From Daphnia carinata (lineage: Eukaryota > Arthropoda > Branchiopoda > Diplostraca > Daphniidae): 64,000 bases of DNA. Under the pieces are notes generated by a model. The model saw only the letters and a list, made by a program, of their open reading frames with translations, was not told the origin of the DNA and did no database searches. The DNA is taken from assembly GCF_022539665.2 (NCBI RefSeq), contig NC_081339.1, positions 3,466,517 through 3,530,516 on the forward strand, read 5' to 3'. Of the stretch, positions 26,121 through 37,520 are shown piece by piece; the stretch's first letter is position 1, and every line of letters starts with the position of its first letter. Made by a program: the position numbers and the translations under genes.

Positions 26121-27073
26121 AAAAAAAGAATTCACTTTTTTACATATTCTTTGTACACTTCACTTCTTGAACTTTGACTGCAAATACGTTCTAGACTTAT
26201 GTGATAATCACTCGGTTGTTGAATACACTTTGTTAATGGTTATGATGAAATTCTTTGGAAGCGTAAGCTTGGTAAGCCGATAAGCACAGGGTACTTACCT
26301 GTCAACCGTCTGTATACTGCTGAATCTTCAAATCAATATGTTGACTGTACGACACAAGTCAACGGCCAGTATGGCGGTATGGCCTATAAAACTTCTGCTG
26401 CTATGTTCGGTTTTTCGGCCACTATCGTTATAATATACTTTTCTATTACCTTTGTTTAAATTACATTACAGATGCACATCGCAAAGAGCAGGAGGTTTTT
26501 ACGTAATATAACCACGATCTTTTTAAAAACGGTAACAAAACTGCCAGTCAAATATCAATCAGAACACCTTTAATTCCATCGCTAGATGGCCATAGCGAAA
26601 AAAAAAGCGAGGGAAAACGAAAGAAGCAAACGGAAATAAAACAAGTTGCCATATGTATCGGTCTTTATTTTGTTTGAAAAATCCATCATATCATTGCATT
26701 TTACAGGTCTTAATTATTTTATTAACATACAAAGACGTACTACAAGCCGTACAAATGAGCTTTAGTTTCCTATTAATGTGTTTGCCCGCTTGATGCTGGA
26801 CTCGTCTCAATTCCCCAGAGACCCTTCGAATGTGCTACGTTGATCGTCAAGAGATTCAATGTATAACAGTCCAGTAACATCGGTCGCTTTGGACAAAATG
26901 GATGAATTTGTTAATGCATGTCGTTAAATTCACTTGCCGGTTTATTCTGCCAACGTTACCTAAATTTTGAAGTGCCGTTCTAGTTCTGATTGAAGTGAAT
27001 GCTACTTTCTATACCCAGTATTGCACTGAGGTGGGTTTAAGACCTTGCATAGCTGCCCACAAATATAGTCGTC
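26121..27073. other. Intergenic, golgin-84 3' UTR and homeobox gene 5' region
   Basis: About 950 bp, AT-rich, with short A/T runs. It should hold the golgin-84 3' UTR and the promoter of the downstream homeobox gene. No supported ORF or repeat was seen. Confidence 0.4.
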
Positions 27074-28327
27074 ATGGACGAGTTATCATCAGGCAAGTTC
27101 ATACTTGATCTCTAAGCTGAATATCCCCACTTGCTATATAGTGCCAGACATCGTTTCCCACTCGTAATGATAAAAGTAATTCCCCCAAAAAGAGAGGGCA
27201 AGTTCTACGAAAATGTTTGGGAATGGGAATCGAAGTCCTGTGCCTTTTCGCCACGTGGTGAAAACCATTGGAAACCTCATTTTCGTCATGGTTTAAGTCT
27301 CTGGGAATCTTACGGGCAATAAATGCCATGCTTCTTGCGTAATTGTTTGTGTTCTATTACCTTGCAGAAAACTTGATCATAGATTTACAGCCTACGCGAA
27401 AGCGACTAGTACTGCCTCCGGAAATCGTAAAGAATCTAGATCATGTCTACCGAAGCAATCCTTATCCGTCGAAATCCGAGTATGAAAACCTGTGCAAAGA
27501 TATGAATCTACCATTTCAACGTGTCAAGGTAACGTTGCGAACACTATTTGTTTGTTAATTTTCTTTTCTTTTATATCCATTCTTATTATTTGAAAAATTC
27601 AGAACTGGTTTTGCAACCGACGACGACGAGATTCGAAATCGGGAAAGATCTGCCGAATGTGTCGTTTCTTTCAAGCGCCTATAAATGAGCAGGCACATCT
27701 ACAAGATACTGATCGTCGTCCATGCATTTCTTATTGGAGTTTGCCAACTGTGGCTCCTCCGCCAATTGTGCTGTTCTCTTCCTCGCATGCAAAATCCGGA
27801 TGTGCTCCTTCATCCGTTGCAAATTCAAAAAGCCAAGAAATTAAATGGGAGACCAATGAAAATATGATGACCACTCCTGCAGAAAATGTTGTGCCATCTG
27901 CCTTTTCCTTGTCAGTTCAGAATGGCACATTTACATCGGAACAGTCAACTGCAGCTCCCAAGGTAATCATGTATACACCATGCACGATGATATGATCAAA
28001 GTACTCATCAGTTTGTAATGTCAGGTTAACGTTCGGTACAATGATCAACAGCAATATAAAATTGCCCACCACCCAATCGACATGGCAGCTGCAAATAGCT
28101 GGATGATGCCCACTACTGGATCCCCATTCTGGCCACTGCCGTTGCATAACTACTGCCAAACACCGGATCTGCAGCAAGTGCCACTTGACTTCAATCTGCC
28201 ACCCGATTGGAGATCATCCCATCACCCAGTGCCCAGTTATCCGCTGCCTTATGAATCTTATTCGCAGTATATGAAAACAGAGAAGAACGGTAACTATTAT
28301 GATTACGATGAAATTAATAATAATTAA
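27074..28327 (+). CDS. Homeodomain transcription factor with Cys50 (family unassigned)
   Basis: DNA-binding nuclear regulator of about 280 residues. Proposed exons: 27074-27092 (MDELSS), 27368-27528, 27603-27962 and 28025-28327. Exon 1 uses a GC donor (TCAG|GCAAGT) and joins in phase to ENLIIDLQPTRKRL. The homeodomain starts at RKRLVLPPEIVKNLDHVYRS near residue 17. Helix 3 reads VKNWFCNRRRRDSK, with the invariant W48, F49, N51 and R53 and a Cys at position 50. An intron interrupts helix 3 between K and N, a common homeobox intron site. The WFCNRR core is shared with POU-class homeodomains, but no POU-specific domain is visible upstream. The C-terminal half is Pro/Ser/Tyr-rich (PLHNYCQTPDLQ, YPLPYESYSQYM), typical of activation regions. 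The short first exon is inferred; if it is wrong, the protein has another N terminus. Confidence 0.75.
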
Positions 28328-29670
28328 ACCGCATCTCATATTTTCAACGTTTTACACTGCCAGTATCTTGCTATGCACGGCCCATTTTCCCTTTTATTAT
28401 GCATTGTTTTATCTAGATATTAACTCAGTTAATTTCATGAGTGAATAACTCGTGCACTACTTGTCGGTGTAAGACGCCCCGTTTTTTATTTGTATTTGGC
28501 TGTATCGTTCTTACTTTTACCAAACCTAGGTGAATAATCCAGAACTTTTTCAATCCGGTTTGATTAACCTTGTCTCCATTTTTTTTACATATTTCGATCG
28601 ATCTAGCATAAGAAAAAGACGGATTGGTGGTTCTCGACCACTGACCGAAAGTAAATGTGCATATTGGCAAACAACGTTATTTGACATTTGTCGGTAGAGC
28701 ATCAAGGACGCGGTCGCTGAAAGAAAGTGGAAGATGAATTAAAGCTATTGCAGACGCACAAGTCGCAAACCGAAACGAGAACTCGTTACTCATCCGCTCG
28801 AGATAAGTTTACAAACCGCCACATCACCCGAAATTTCTACTTGCTCAACAGACATTTATCAGGTTCTTCTAGACGGAATTTCTCGTGCTTATGCAAGTTA
28901 GTCTTTTCGGCACCAATTCACGTGGTTGATGTTTCTTAATTGCCCTCCTCTCGTCGAGGTGTTTTACGTGTTCAATGAGGTGGTTGTGTACTTAAACTGA
29001 AGCTCCTGTCTACTTTCTCTCTCCGACCCTATGATTTGGTTTCTTTCAATTACTGTTTTTATTCATCATACGCAATTGACACGCAAATAATAGGAAGAAT
29101 TTGCCGTCATTGCGTTGATGTAGAGCAACGCCACTTAATGTTACGCTAAAGCATTGCATGTTAGTCTGAAATTGCTATCGTGCTCGTTGATGCAGCTCTT
29201 ACAGCTACTCAAAAGTTAAACAGCATTTCTCAAATGTTTGATGATTGAAAATCGTGCTCGATGCTCTAAAATCATCACCTGATTTTAAGGGAAAAGAAAA
29301 AAACACGATTTTATCGTCCCCGTCCATTACATTTTAAGAGGAATATTTGGGGCCAACGGAGCTTTTGTGTGGTCGACTAAGTTGGAAATCAGTAGCTGGA
29401 GAAACGAACTGTATAAAACGCATTTACAATGAGGAAAGAAAGATCGAACAACACAACCTTCTCTCTTTCTCTCTCATCGGTGCGTTTTGTCCCAGTGTTT
29501 TTAATTGACCGTTTCCCATTGATATTTTTTTGTTTTGTTTTATCATTATTGTTTTTCTCTTACTTTTCCATTTATAACAGGGAGCCATCACGGAGAAAGT
29601 TTACAAAAAAAAAGAGCATGCCACTGTTGGGCGGGTATCCCCAAAGAAACGTAGCTGAGGACGGCCCAAG
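28328..29670. other. Intergenic, no supported gene
   Basis: About 1.3 kb between the homeobox gene and the cuticle-protein promoter. Only short, weakly coding ORFs occur. A TATAAA-like string near 29411 precedes the more convincing promoter at 29675. Nothing else can be supported. Confidence 0.35.
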
Positions 29671-29823
29671 TTGATATAAAGGCCTTCGTCTTTTGCAAAG
29701 TCCAACCATTCGTGCTTCTTCTCTCTTTGTGTGCAAACCGGCGCATGTTTCCGACTATCTACGCCGAAAACATATTCGGAAAAAAGGTTTCAAAAACTGT
29801 TGGCGTGGATGCCACCGTCTGCC
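29671..29823 (+). promoter_or_regulatory. TATA-box promoter and 5' UTR of the cuticle-protein gene
   Basis: TATAAA at 29675-29680 in a GC-flanked context, with a pyrimidine-rich stretch 25-50 nt downstream suited to a start site. It lies about 145 bp upstream of the signal-peptide ATG. TATA promoters are common in highly expressed, stage-regulated cuticle genes. The start site itself is inferred. Confidence 0.55.
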
Positions 29824-32800
29824 ATGTTCCGCTCAACGTTCATCGTCGCTCTTTTGATCGTGTCCGTCTTTTGTGCCGAGGAACACGTTACACAAGAGCC
29901 AATCGAGGATCAAGAAGCAGTGGAATCCAAAAGGGTAAGTCAAATCTATGTCATATTTTTTATTTTCACTTTGCTATTAACAATTTTCGTGTCAACTTTG
30001 CAAGCTTTCTAATTTTCAGTTCGCTCATAACAAAAAGAATAAAAAAACATTGTTTGCGGTTGATGCGATAGGTTAACTCGTTGCCCTTTACGAATTGATC
30101 GAACCACAACAAGCGATATTACTTTCTCTGCATCTTAACGACAACTGAATATTGTGGTTGGAATCTTTCATTCATTTTCGTTAGTGATCTGTGTTCGTTG
30201 ATCACGACAGTGAAATTTAAATGAGAAAGACTATCCCTACTTGGTCAGTAAGTCACGCGGTTATTTCTTAATTCGCGTATAGAGATGAGAAAACCCCTAC
30301 CAACGTAGCCAAATTTTTGGCCGTCTGTTGTGGTCTATCGTTTTCTCATGAAAGGGATTGCATTAGTGACGCAAGATATGCAGAAAGGGAAAACAAAATG
30401 ATCTCGGTGAATCGCAGGTGGTCACTACATGTCATCGCAATTGCGTGACTGCTGATGCAGCCACGACGCTAACTGACTCAGGCTCACTGCCTTTCGCTAC
30501 ACTTTCACTCTAATGCAGTCTACCATAACAAAGACCCATATGGCGTGTGTGCGCACACAGTAACTTTTGTGTGCTTTTCTCTTATAAACATCCGCTCGAG
30601 TGCCTTCGTTTTCGGGGGGTTTTAATATGACATTCCTGTTTTTATGCCGAGTAAAAAAAAAGAGAGAATATATGAGGGCGTGAACTTTAGAAATGCATTT
30701 AAAAATAGTGTCGGCTGGACTTATTGCCACCGTTTAAGTAAAAATTGTCCGACAGCGAAAGTTCTATTTATTCGAAATTGGTTTGTTGTGCAACATGTTT
30801 GTCCCCATTACAATAATAGTGGTATAATAAATCATATTATTATTACACCTTTTTCTTTTGCAGTCAACCCATTCTCAAAAACTGGAACAAGGGAGAACGA
30901 GAGGCGAGTACAGGATATTTTTACCTGATAATCGATGGCAAATCGTGTCTTACGTTGCCGACGATGACGGTTACAGAGCGACAGTGCGTTACGAAAATGG
31001 ACCCCATGACATCCTACGGGAAGAACAATCTCATTGGGGATTTACAACTGGATCTTCATTTCCTAATGATGAAGCGGCTCGCATTGATCCTTTAGTTTAC
31101 AACCCCATTACTCCACCTCGGATTCCGCATCGATTTAATCCGCATAACTCTGAAGATCCTCGTTATGAGAAACCACCATATCAGCCGCAACTTAAACCGC
31201 CTAATCGTCCACCTTATCCAGGTGTGTTGACGAGCCAGGTGAATACGTTTATCATCCACCCTACCCCGACACAAAGACCTGACGACGGGCGTAAACAACC
31301 TCATTTTGAGGGTGGATTAGAGCCGAAAGAAAATGTTGAACGAACTCCTCCGCAACTTTCGAAAGATGTGGCTTCTTCATCTCCCTCTTCTCCACCTCCG
31401 GTTTATATACCACGACCGTATGCGACGGGCCAACCAAGGCCAACTACACCACCTCCGGTTTATACTGCCCCACGTCCTGAGAAATTCCCAGACACTCCAG
31501 TTTACATACCAAAGGCAAAACCGCCAAAGATCGAGATCAAGGACAGCATAATCTACGATCCAAACGAGTACCATCCCTTCTTTCAACCTATAGAGAAACC
31601 GAAAATTCTCACTGTCCAGCCGATTCGTCCATTCCATCTACCTGACCAGTTCTACGAAACTCGTTTCAAACAACAGCAATCACTTGTTACGAACTTGGAA
31701 CGGCCCGTCCCTCCGACGCAAAATCAACAACGTCCTCAAGAACCCAGCCAACATCGTCCACCAGTGCCCCCAAAGAAAGACGAAGAACGACCCAAACAAG
31801 AAACAAAACGTCCTTACCTGGATAAACCAGTTAGTAATGAATGGACACCGCTGTATCGACCGTACGAACCGAAACCGAATACTGAAGATTTTGTTCCATC
31901 TTATCCAGTAAAACCAACCGAATCGTACGTACCAAAAGAACGACTTCCTTTCAAGGCATCTGTACCTTACCCAATTGAAACGGATGTCGAACAACCTTAC
32001 GAACGTCCTGCTTTCTATCCTGACACACCTGCGCAAAGCTTCAGACCGCAACAAAGACCTGCGATTGAAGCTGCGACTTCGTATCCTGATAAACCGGTTG
32101 AACAGAAATATCCTGAAAAGGCCGTTGAACCGCAAGCAAAGCCCACGATTAAACCTTCGTATTCGGAGAAACCAGCAGAGACGTATGAAGCTGAAAAGAA
32201 ACCTGAATATGGTACCCTGCCACCTTATCCAGCTGAACCCACCCAACCATACCAGCCTGACAAGAAACCTGTTTATGAACCTAATCTGGACAAGCCGAGT
32301 GTACCGTATGACCAAAAACAGAAGCCCGGATATGAACCTACTGTTCCTAACGACGAAAAACTGTATGAGCCGGTGACTGCTCATCCTAGCAAACCCTATG
32401 AACCTTATCCGGACAAAGAGGATATACCGTACGAACCGCAAGCGGAATATGTACGTCCTGGCAAACAGGAATATGAGCGGCCTGAAAAGCAAGAATATGA
32501 GCGTCCTGCTGAGCCGGAATACAAACGCCCTGAAAAACCGGAATATAAACCTGCACCGTCTTACGGAGAGAAACCATACGAACCTGTCACAGCCTATCCA
32601 GGCAAAGAGGATACACCTTATGAACCGCAAGCAGAATATGAACGTCCCGGAAAACAGGAATATGAGCGGCCTGAAAAACCAGAATATGAGCGGCCTGAAA
32701 AGCCGGAATATGAACGGCCTCAAAAACCGGAATATGAGCGGCCTCAAAAACCGGAATACGAGCGGCCTCAAAAACCAGAATATGAGCGTCCGGAAAAACC

Positions 32801-34709
32801 GGAATACGAACGGCCTGAAAAACCAGAATACGAGCGGCCTGAAAAGCCGGAATATAAGCGCCCTGAAAAATCAGAGTATAAACCGGCTTTTTATGGCGAC
32901 AATCCATATGAACCTGTCACTGCTTATCCAAACAAACCAACTGAACCTGTGGCTGCCTATCCGGACAAACCTGAAACACCGTATAAATTCCAACCTGAAT
33001 ACGAACGCCCAGAAAAACCAGAGTACCAACCTGCTCCTTACGTCGATCAATCATACGAACTTGTCACTGTTTATCCGGACACCCCGTATGAACCCCAAGC
33101 TGAGACTGCTCCTCCTTACGACGCCAACGATTATAAAATATCTTCTTACCCGGATAAACCAGTCGAAACATACGAACCGGAAAATAAACCCGAACATGTT
33201 ACCGAGCCTCTATATCCCGAGTATCCAGTGCAACAATCACCACCTCCACAGGGCGAAGAGTACCGACCCCAATATCAACCAGAACGTCCATTCATTGATC
33301 ATCCAACTGATGAAGTCCGTCATCCGTATCGGCCGTACGCACCACGACCATTGCAACCCGTCCGTCCGATATACAAACGACCACCTGTGAACTACCGTCG
33401 ACCCCCGTATAAAAGACCTTACGGTGTTCCACATACTGGCTATCCACCTGGAACATCAACCTCTGGAGTCACGTCAATCCGACCAATTCTCAATCCAAAG
33501 AATCAAACTTTACTCACCGTCGATTTAGACTATTCTCTAGAAGGTGAAGCTCCAACAGAACCTCCAGAGTTCGAACCAGAAGGATATGTAGTTCCATCCA
33601 CTTCAACAAGGAAACCTGAACCACCTAGAAAAGCATATCAACCGATATTTAGAAAGCCATTCAGAGATAGCCCTGTCCGTCCTAAAGTAACACGTCCATC
33701 CAGCACTCGAGCTCCAGAAAAGGTCACAGAGAAACCATCAAGCAATGAAGAATCTCCATTATTAGCTAAATATAAATTCAAAGGCTCATCGAAATCAGAT
33801 GATGGATATGGCCAGAGGACACAACCAAGAAGAAAACAATCATCCAAACAAACAAGTGATTTAAAAATAATAACATCACCGGTAGAAGATGCGGGTGAAT
33901 CCGTCGGATACAACAGTCAAAGTGTTGAGAACGATCATACGTATTTAATCACTGCCAATCCCGATCAAGATCAGATATCCGAACTTGATAGCTTCCTACC
34001 TATTGAAGAAGATTTCTATTCAAGTAACTCATCTGATTCAGACGTCCTTTACTTCGATGACGGTATGATTCCTCCCTTACTGTTACGTGTACGTGATAAG
34101 GTTACTTCGACTACAGCAGCAGACGACGTTCCCATCTACGTAGTTACAGAATCGATAGCTGAAATTGTACCAACAACAACTACACAAGTTCCATACGTTA
34201 CGTCTACTGTAATTCCATTAACAACGATAGCACCTACAACGACAACTACGAAAACAACAACATCGACTGTAACACCATCAACGAAAGCGGGCAAGAAGAA
34301 GAAGAAGAAGCGAGTTCGAACTAAGGGATTGAAACGTGGCAATGGAACCGGAACTATAATGCCTGCCAGCAAAAAAAGCGTCTCGGTCATCGTGAAAGAC
34401 GAAATCGTACCGACGGCCAATGTTACGCTACCCAGGACGTCGCCACGAATTCGATTCCCACCCAGGGTACGATTCGTTCAGAAAACGGCTGAACGCGTTA
34501 CCCGACAAAATGAAAAGGACGGCGATTTAGTAGCCTCTGAAACGGCTCACCAATCGGTCGTGAGTCGTGATTATGTGGAGAGTGATATGATTGAAAATCA
34601 CGCGATGACAAAAGAAGATTTGATGGAATGGAGTCTGAACGCTATACCAATCGAACGATTAGATCTCGTGTACGATTCGATCGAATTGGAAGATAATCCA
34701 GCGGAATGA
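29824..34709 (+). CDS. Large proline-rich RR-type (chitin-binding) cuticle protein
   Basis: Secreted structural protein of exoskeleton or extracellular matrix, about 1,315 residues. Exon 1 (29824-29934) encodes a signal peptide (MFRSTFIVALLIVSVFCAEE); an in-frame ATG at 29809 would add five residues. A 929-nt intron follows, then one exon 30864-34709, joined in phase 0. Right after the signal peptide is a Rebers-Riddiford chitin-binding segment: GEYRIFLPDNRWQIVSYVAD, then DDGYRATVRYE. The rest is low-complexity and Pro/Tyr/Glu/Lys-rich. It includes a tandem block of the octapeptide PEYERPEK (about 32442-32890) within looser KPYEP/YPDKP repeats. Then come an acidic stretch, a Thr-rich segment (about 34170-34280) and a basic KKKKKKRVRTKG stretch. 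RR cuticle proteins are usually 100-300 residues, so this length is exceptional. Chitin binding is a family inference. Confidence 0.87.
32442..32890 (+). repeat. 24-bp tandem repeats encoding PEYERPEK octapeptide
   Basis: Imperfect 24-bp units in the cuticle-protein exon. There is a short array at about 32442-32550 and a longer one at about 32630-32885, with roughly ten consecutive units (PEYERPEK/PEYERPQK). Variation is mostly at wobble positions and E/Q or E/K swaps. The two arrays are separated by a larger repeated unit containing YGEKPYEPVTAYPGKEDTPY, so there is a higher-order duplication as well. Confidence 0.9.
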
Positions 34710-35259
34710 GAACACACAGCAGGGAGTATTTGCTTCACTTTAGCTAACAAAAGAGAATGATGAGAAAATTGCAATTTTGCTAGTGAAATCACCGCTTGAG
34801 AAACAAAAAGGAAAAACTGTAGCCATTTAACTGTGTGAATGTGTCTTTTCTCCTATTTTTACTACTCTTCCTTTCAGGTTGAAAGCATCGAAAGAAAGTA
34901 TAGACGCGTCCTATTTTTTTCAAAAAGAAAATTTGGGTTGTAAAAAAAAAGAAAAAATTCTGCAGTTTTCACTTACGCCTTTCATCGCTTTTTATCATCG
35001 AAGGCGTATTCACGTAAGGCTTGATCTAAGCCTAATCATCCGTTTTCTAATCGTCAATCAAACGTGATTATTACTCAAATTTTAAAACAGATTTTTACGT
35101 ATATATATATATTGCTTGGTCCAGATATTAATACACGGTTTTTGTGCGAACAGGTGTGTTTTTATTTTAGTAAACACAAAGCGATATTTTCAGTGGTTAA
35201 TTTTTATATGTCAACAACAACGTAACCACGAATTAATAGTGTGTATCTGTAATTTTAAA
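34710..35259. other. Convergent intergenic region: cuticle and GST 3' UTRs
   Basis: About 550 bp between convergent genes, AT-rich, with a (TA)n run at about 35099-35111. A minus-strand AATAAA (TTTATT at about 35160) is a candidate GST poly(A) signal. Confidence 0.45.
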
Positions 35260-36166
35260 TCAATTACCGGCGAAGAATGCCATAGGGCCGTTAAGTGGAC
35301 GGGCAAGAAACTTATCGGATTTCATGTAAGCCGCAATTTGGTCAAGTCCTTGAATACGAGCGTGAAATGCTTTTAAATTGGGAAACTCGTCCAAAGCAAT
35401 TGGTTCCAAATGACTGTTTTGGTCGAGCAATTCGTACATCAAGAAGTCAATGTACGTGATCTAAAAAAAGCGAAATCAATAAAAATTTTATTCCATTTAA
35501 TTTTTTTCAGGAAATAAAACTTACGTGATCGCCAGCAAAGTAATTGTGAGTACCCAAATAGTCCGACACTTCTTTCAATTTCAAGGCAAGATTCTTTAAA
35601 TATTCCGGTTTGTTTGCTTCCTAATTCATGAAATATTTATCGATAAAAAATATACAAAATCAGCAAGTTAAACAATTCAACTCACGAAATCTGCACCGTA
35701 GCAAAGGGCAACCCATCGTGAACGCATATCAAGTGCCTCAGCTTCCACCAAATCGATCCGGATTTGCTCAGCTTCATTTTGAGCGTTCAATCCATGTTTA
35801 CGACCCAAGTATTTCAAGATGGCAAAGGTTTGTGACAATTTGACATCTCCGTCGATATAGTAAGGAAGCTGATAAAAAAAGAAAAGATCAAATTTCAAGT
35901 CTGCTGCTTTCACGATAAGGAAAAAAAATACCTTACATTTGGGAAATCAAGCCCATGAGAAAACTTTTCGTTAAGCCATTCGCTACGATCCCATTCTGGT
36001 CCAATAAAGTTGTAGCGTTTCTCTTCTACTTCCGTGCCGGTATAGGCCAGCAAAAGTCGAATCGGCTGAGCATACTAAAAACGAAAAGTTTAATAGCTTA
36101 TAATTTCAAAATTTTTATTGACTTTCCTACCGCTCTAATGTTCCAGTATCCAAGACGAACTGCCAT
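35260..36166 (-). CDS. Glutathione S-transferase, mu class
   Basis: Cytosolic detoxification enzyme that conjugates glutathione to electrophiles. The start ATG is at 36166 ([12 protein letters not shown]) and the stop at 35262-35260; about 220 residues, the normal mu-GST length. Exons are roughly 36166-36131, 36075-35941, 35870-35686, 35622-35526 and 35460-35260. The thioredoxin-like N domain has the catalytic Tyr of the GYWNIRA motif. It continues with [13 protein letters not shown], the mu motif [34 protein letters not shown] and RKHGL. The C-terminal helical domain has [15 protein letters not shown] and [14 protein letters not shown]. The GSH-binding residues expected from family alignments (Y, W, K, NLP-like, QS-equivalent) are present, except that the usual Q-S-N reads Q-T-F. 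The region upstream should hold its promoter. Confidence 0.93.
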
Positions 36167-37520
36167 CGTGAAATCCAAGAAAAAGGGAGAACTAGAAAAT
36201 GTAGCGACTTGATGCTCGGTAAATCAAGCTTCAACTGAACCGTCAGAGCGCATATCTCGAGTCTTATTCAAGGACGGTAAGTTCAGGCACGGGCTTTCTG
36301 TATTGAAAAAAAAAAAAGGAATAGTTATAGCTCGAAGGCTTTCGAACTGAGAGGTGACGTTACATTTGCATGACGCAGTCATGCGGTAAAGAAGAGCCCG
36401 GAATTACACGGATAGCTAAATAGGGACGTTTCGCTCGAGGGAGTGTAAAAATACGAAAACAAAAGTCAGCGCAAAAGTTCAATATTCTTAGTACAAAGTT
36501 GTTTTCAGAAAACCGTAGTCTGAAGCCCAAAAGAAGAATGCACGATTCATTCATAAACGAACGTGCCTCTTGCCATAACTGTAAGTCGACCGACGCCTTC
36601 AACCGCTGAAGCGACAATCGTGATAACAAAAAGCGTTGCTTCGAGTACAACAACACGGAACGAACAAGTCATTCCGCGATGTTGTGTACACAAAACAAAA
36701 AATTGTCCCTTTGGGCGGTTTAACAATCACATTCCTGTTAAAAATATAACGACAACGGCGGTTGTAAAGAGCCGCTGATGGGGGGTTCAGTGTCGAATTT
36801 TCGAAATTTAACGAAAAGAATTTTTCGCTTTTCTTGGATTTGCACGACTTGGTTTTCCAGTGTTTTGAGGAAACAAAAAGATATCGACAAATGGGACTGA
36901 CTGGCAAAAGAAGTGTCTGTCGTCTGGGTGGATGAGCACAATCACATTTTCCTTTTTCGTTAACACAAAATACTTTACAGATAAACTAGAATGGCTCGTC
37001 CTGATTTTAGATTAAATAAGGAAGTATCGACCATCAATTAAATATGGGAAATTATAGCTGCGGACAGGATAAAACAATTTAGATTAAAACTAGAACAAAA
37101 CATAAAACGTCCTTTGTTTTATCGAGGAAACAATGTTTAGAACACTCGCCGTGTGAGGGAGTTCTCCGTCCTGTTGACAAACAAATTGTGTAAGATTGTT
37201 GATGAAAAATTGCTCGGATGCTATGTCTACGGCCTTTTGGAATTAGCAACGCATAATCTATTTTGGTACAAGAGAAAATATTGTTATAAAACATGCACAA
37301 ATCAAATAGCTACGCCAACAGCCAAAAGGTGTTCGTATCGCATTTGATGTGGAGCTATTTAAAAACAATGCATGAACTCGATAAGGTAATCTACGTTACA
37401 GATAGCAAATAAGATAAAAGAAAAAACTGGGCAACTACGACAGCTACTTTTGTGCGATTGTTCTGTCGACGTATTGCTCATTCCTTCAGCGTAAAAATTT
37501 TTGCTAATAAACTTTAAATA
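36167..37520. other. Divergent intergenic region, GST (-) and kinase fusion (+)
   Basis: About 1.35 kb containing both 5' regions. A homopurine A-run lies at about 36303-36318. Several short ORFs occur with no recognisable similarity. No gene, RNA or repeat can be supported. Confidence 0.35.

Noticed and set aside
27131-27322. ORFs on both strands inside the first homeobox intron
   Set aside because: The exon before and the exon after join in frame without them, and no domain is seen.
31680-32771. 363-codon minus-strand ORF and 330-codon alternate plus-strand ORF
   Set aside because: Both are shadows of the proline-rich cuticle repeats; composition follows the 24-bp period.
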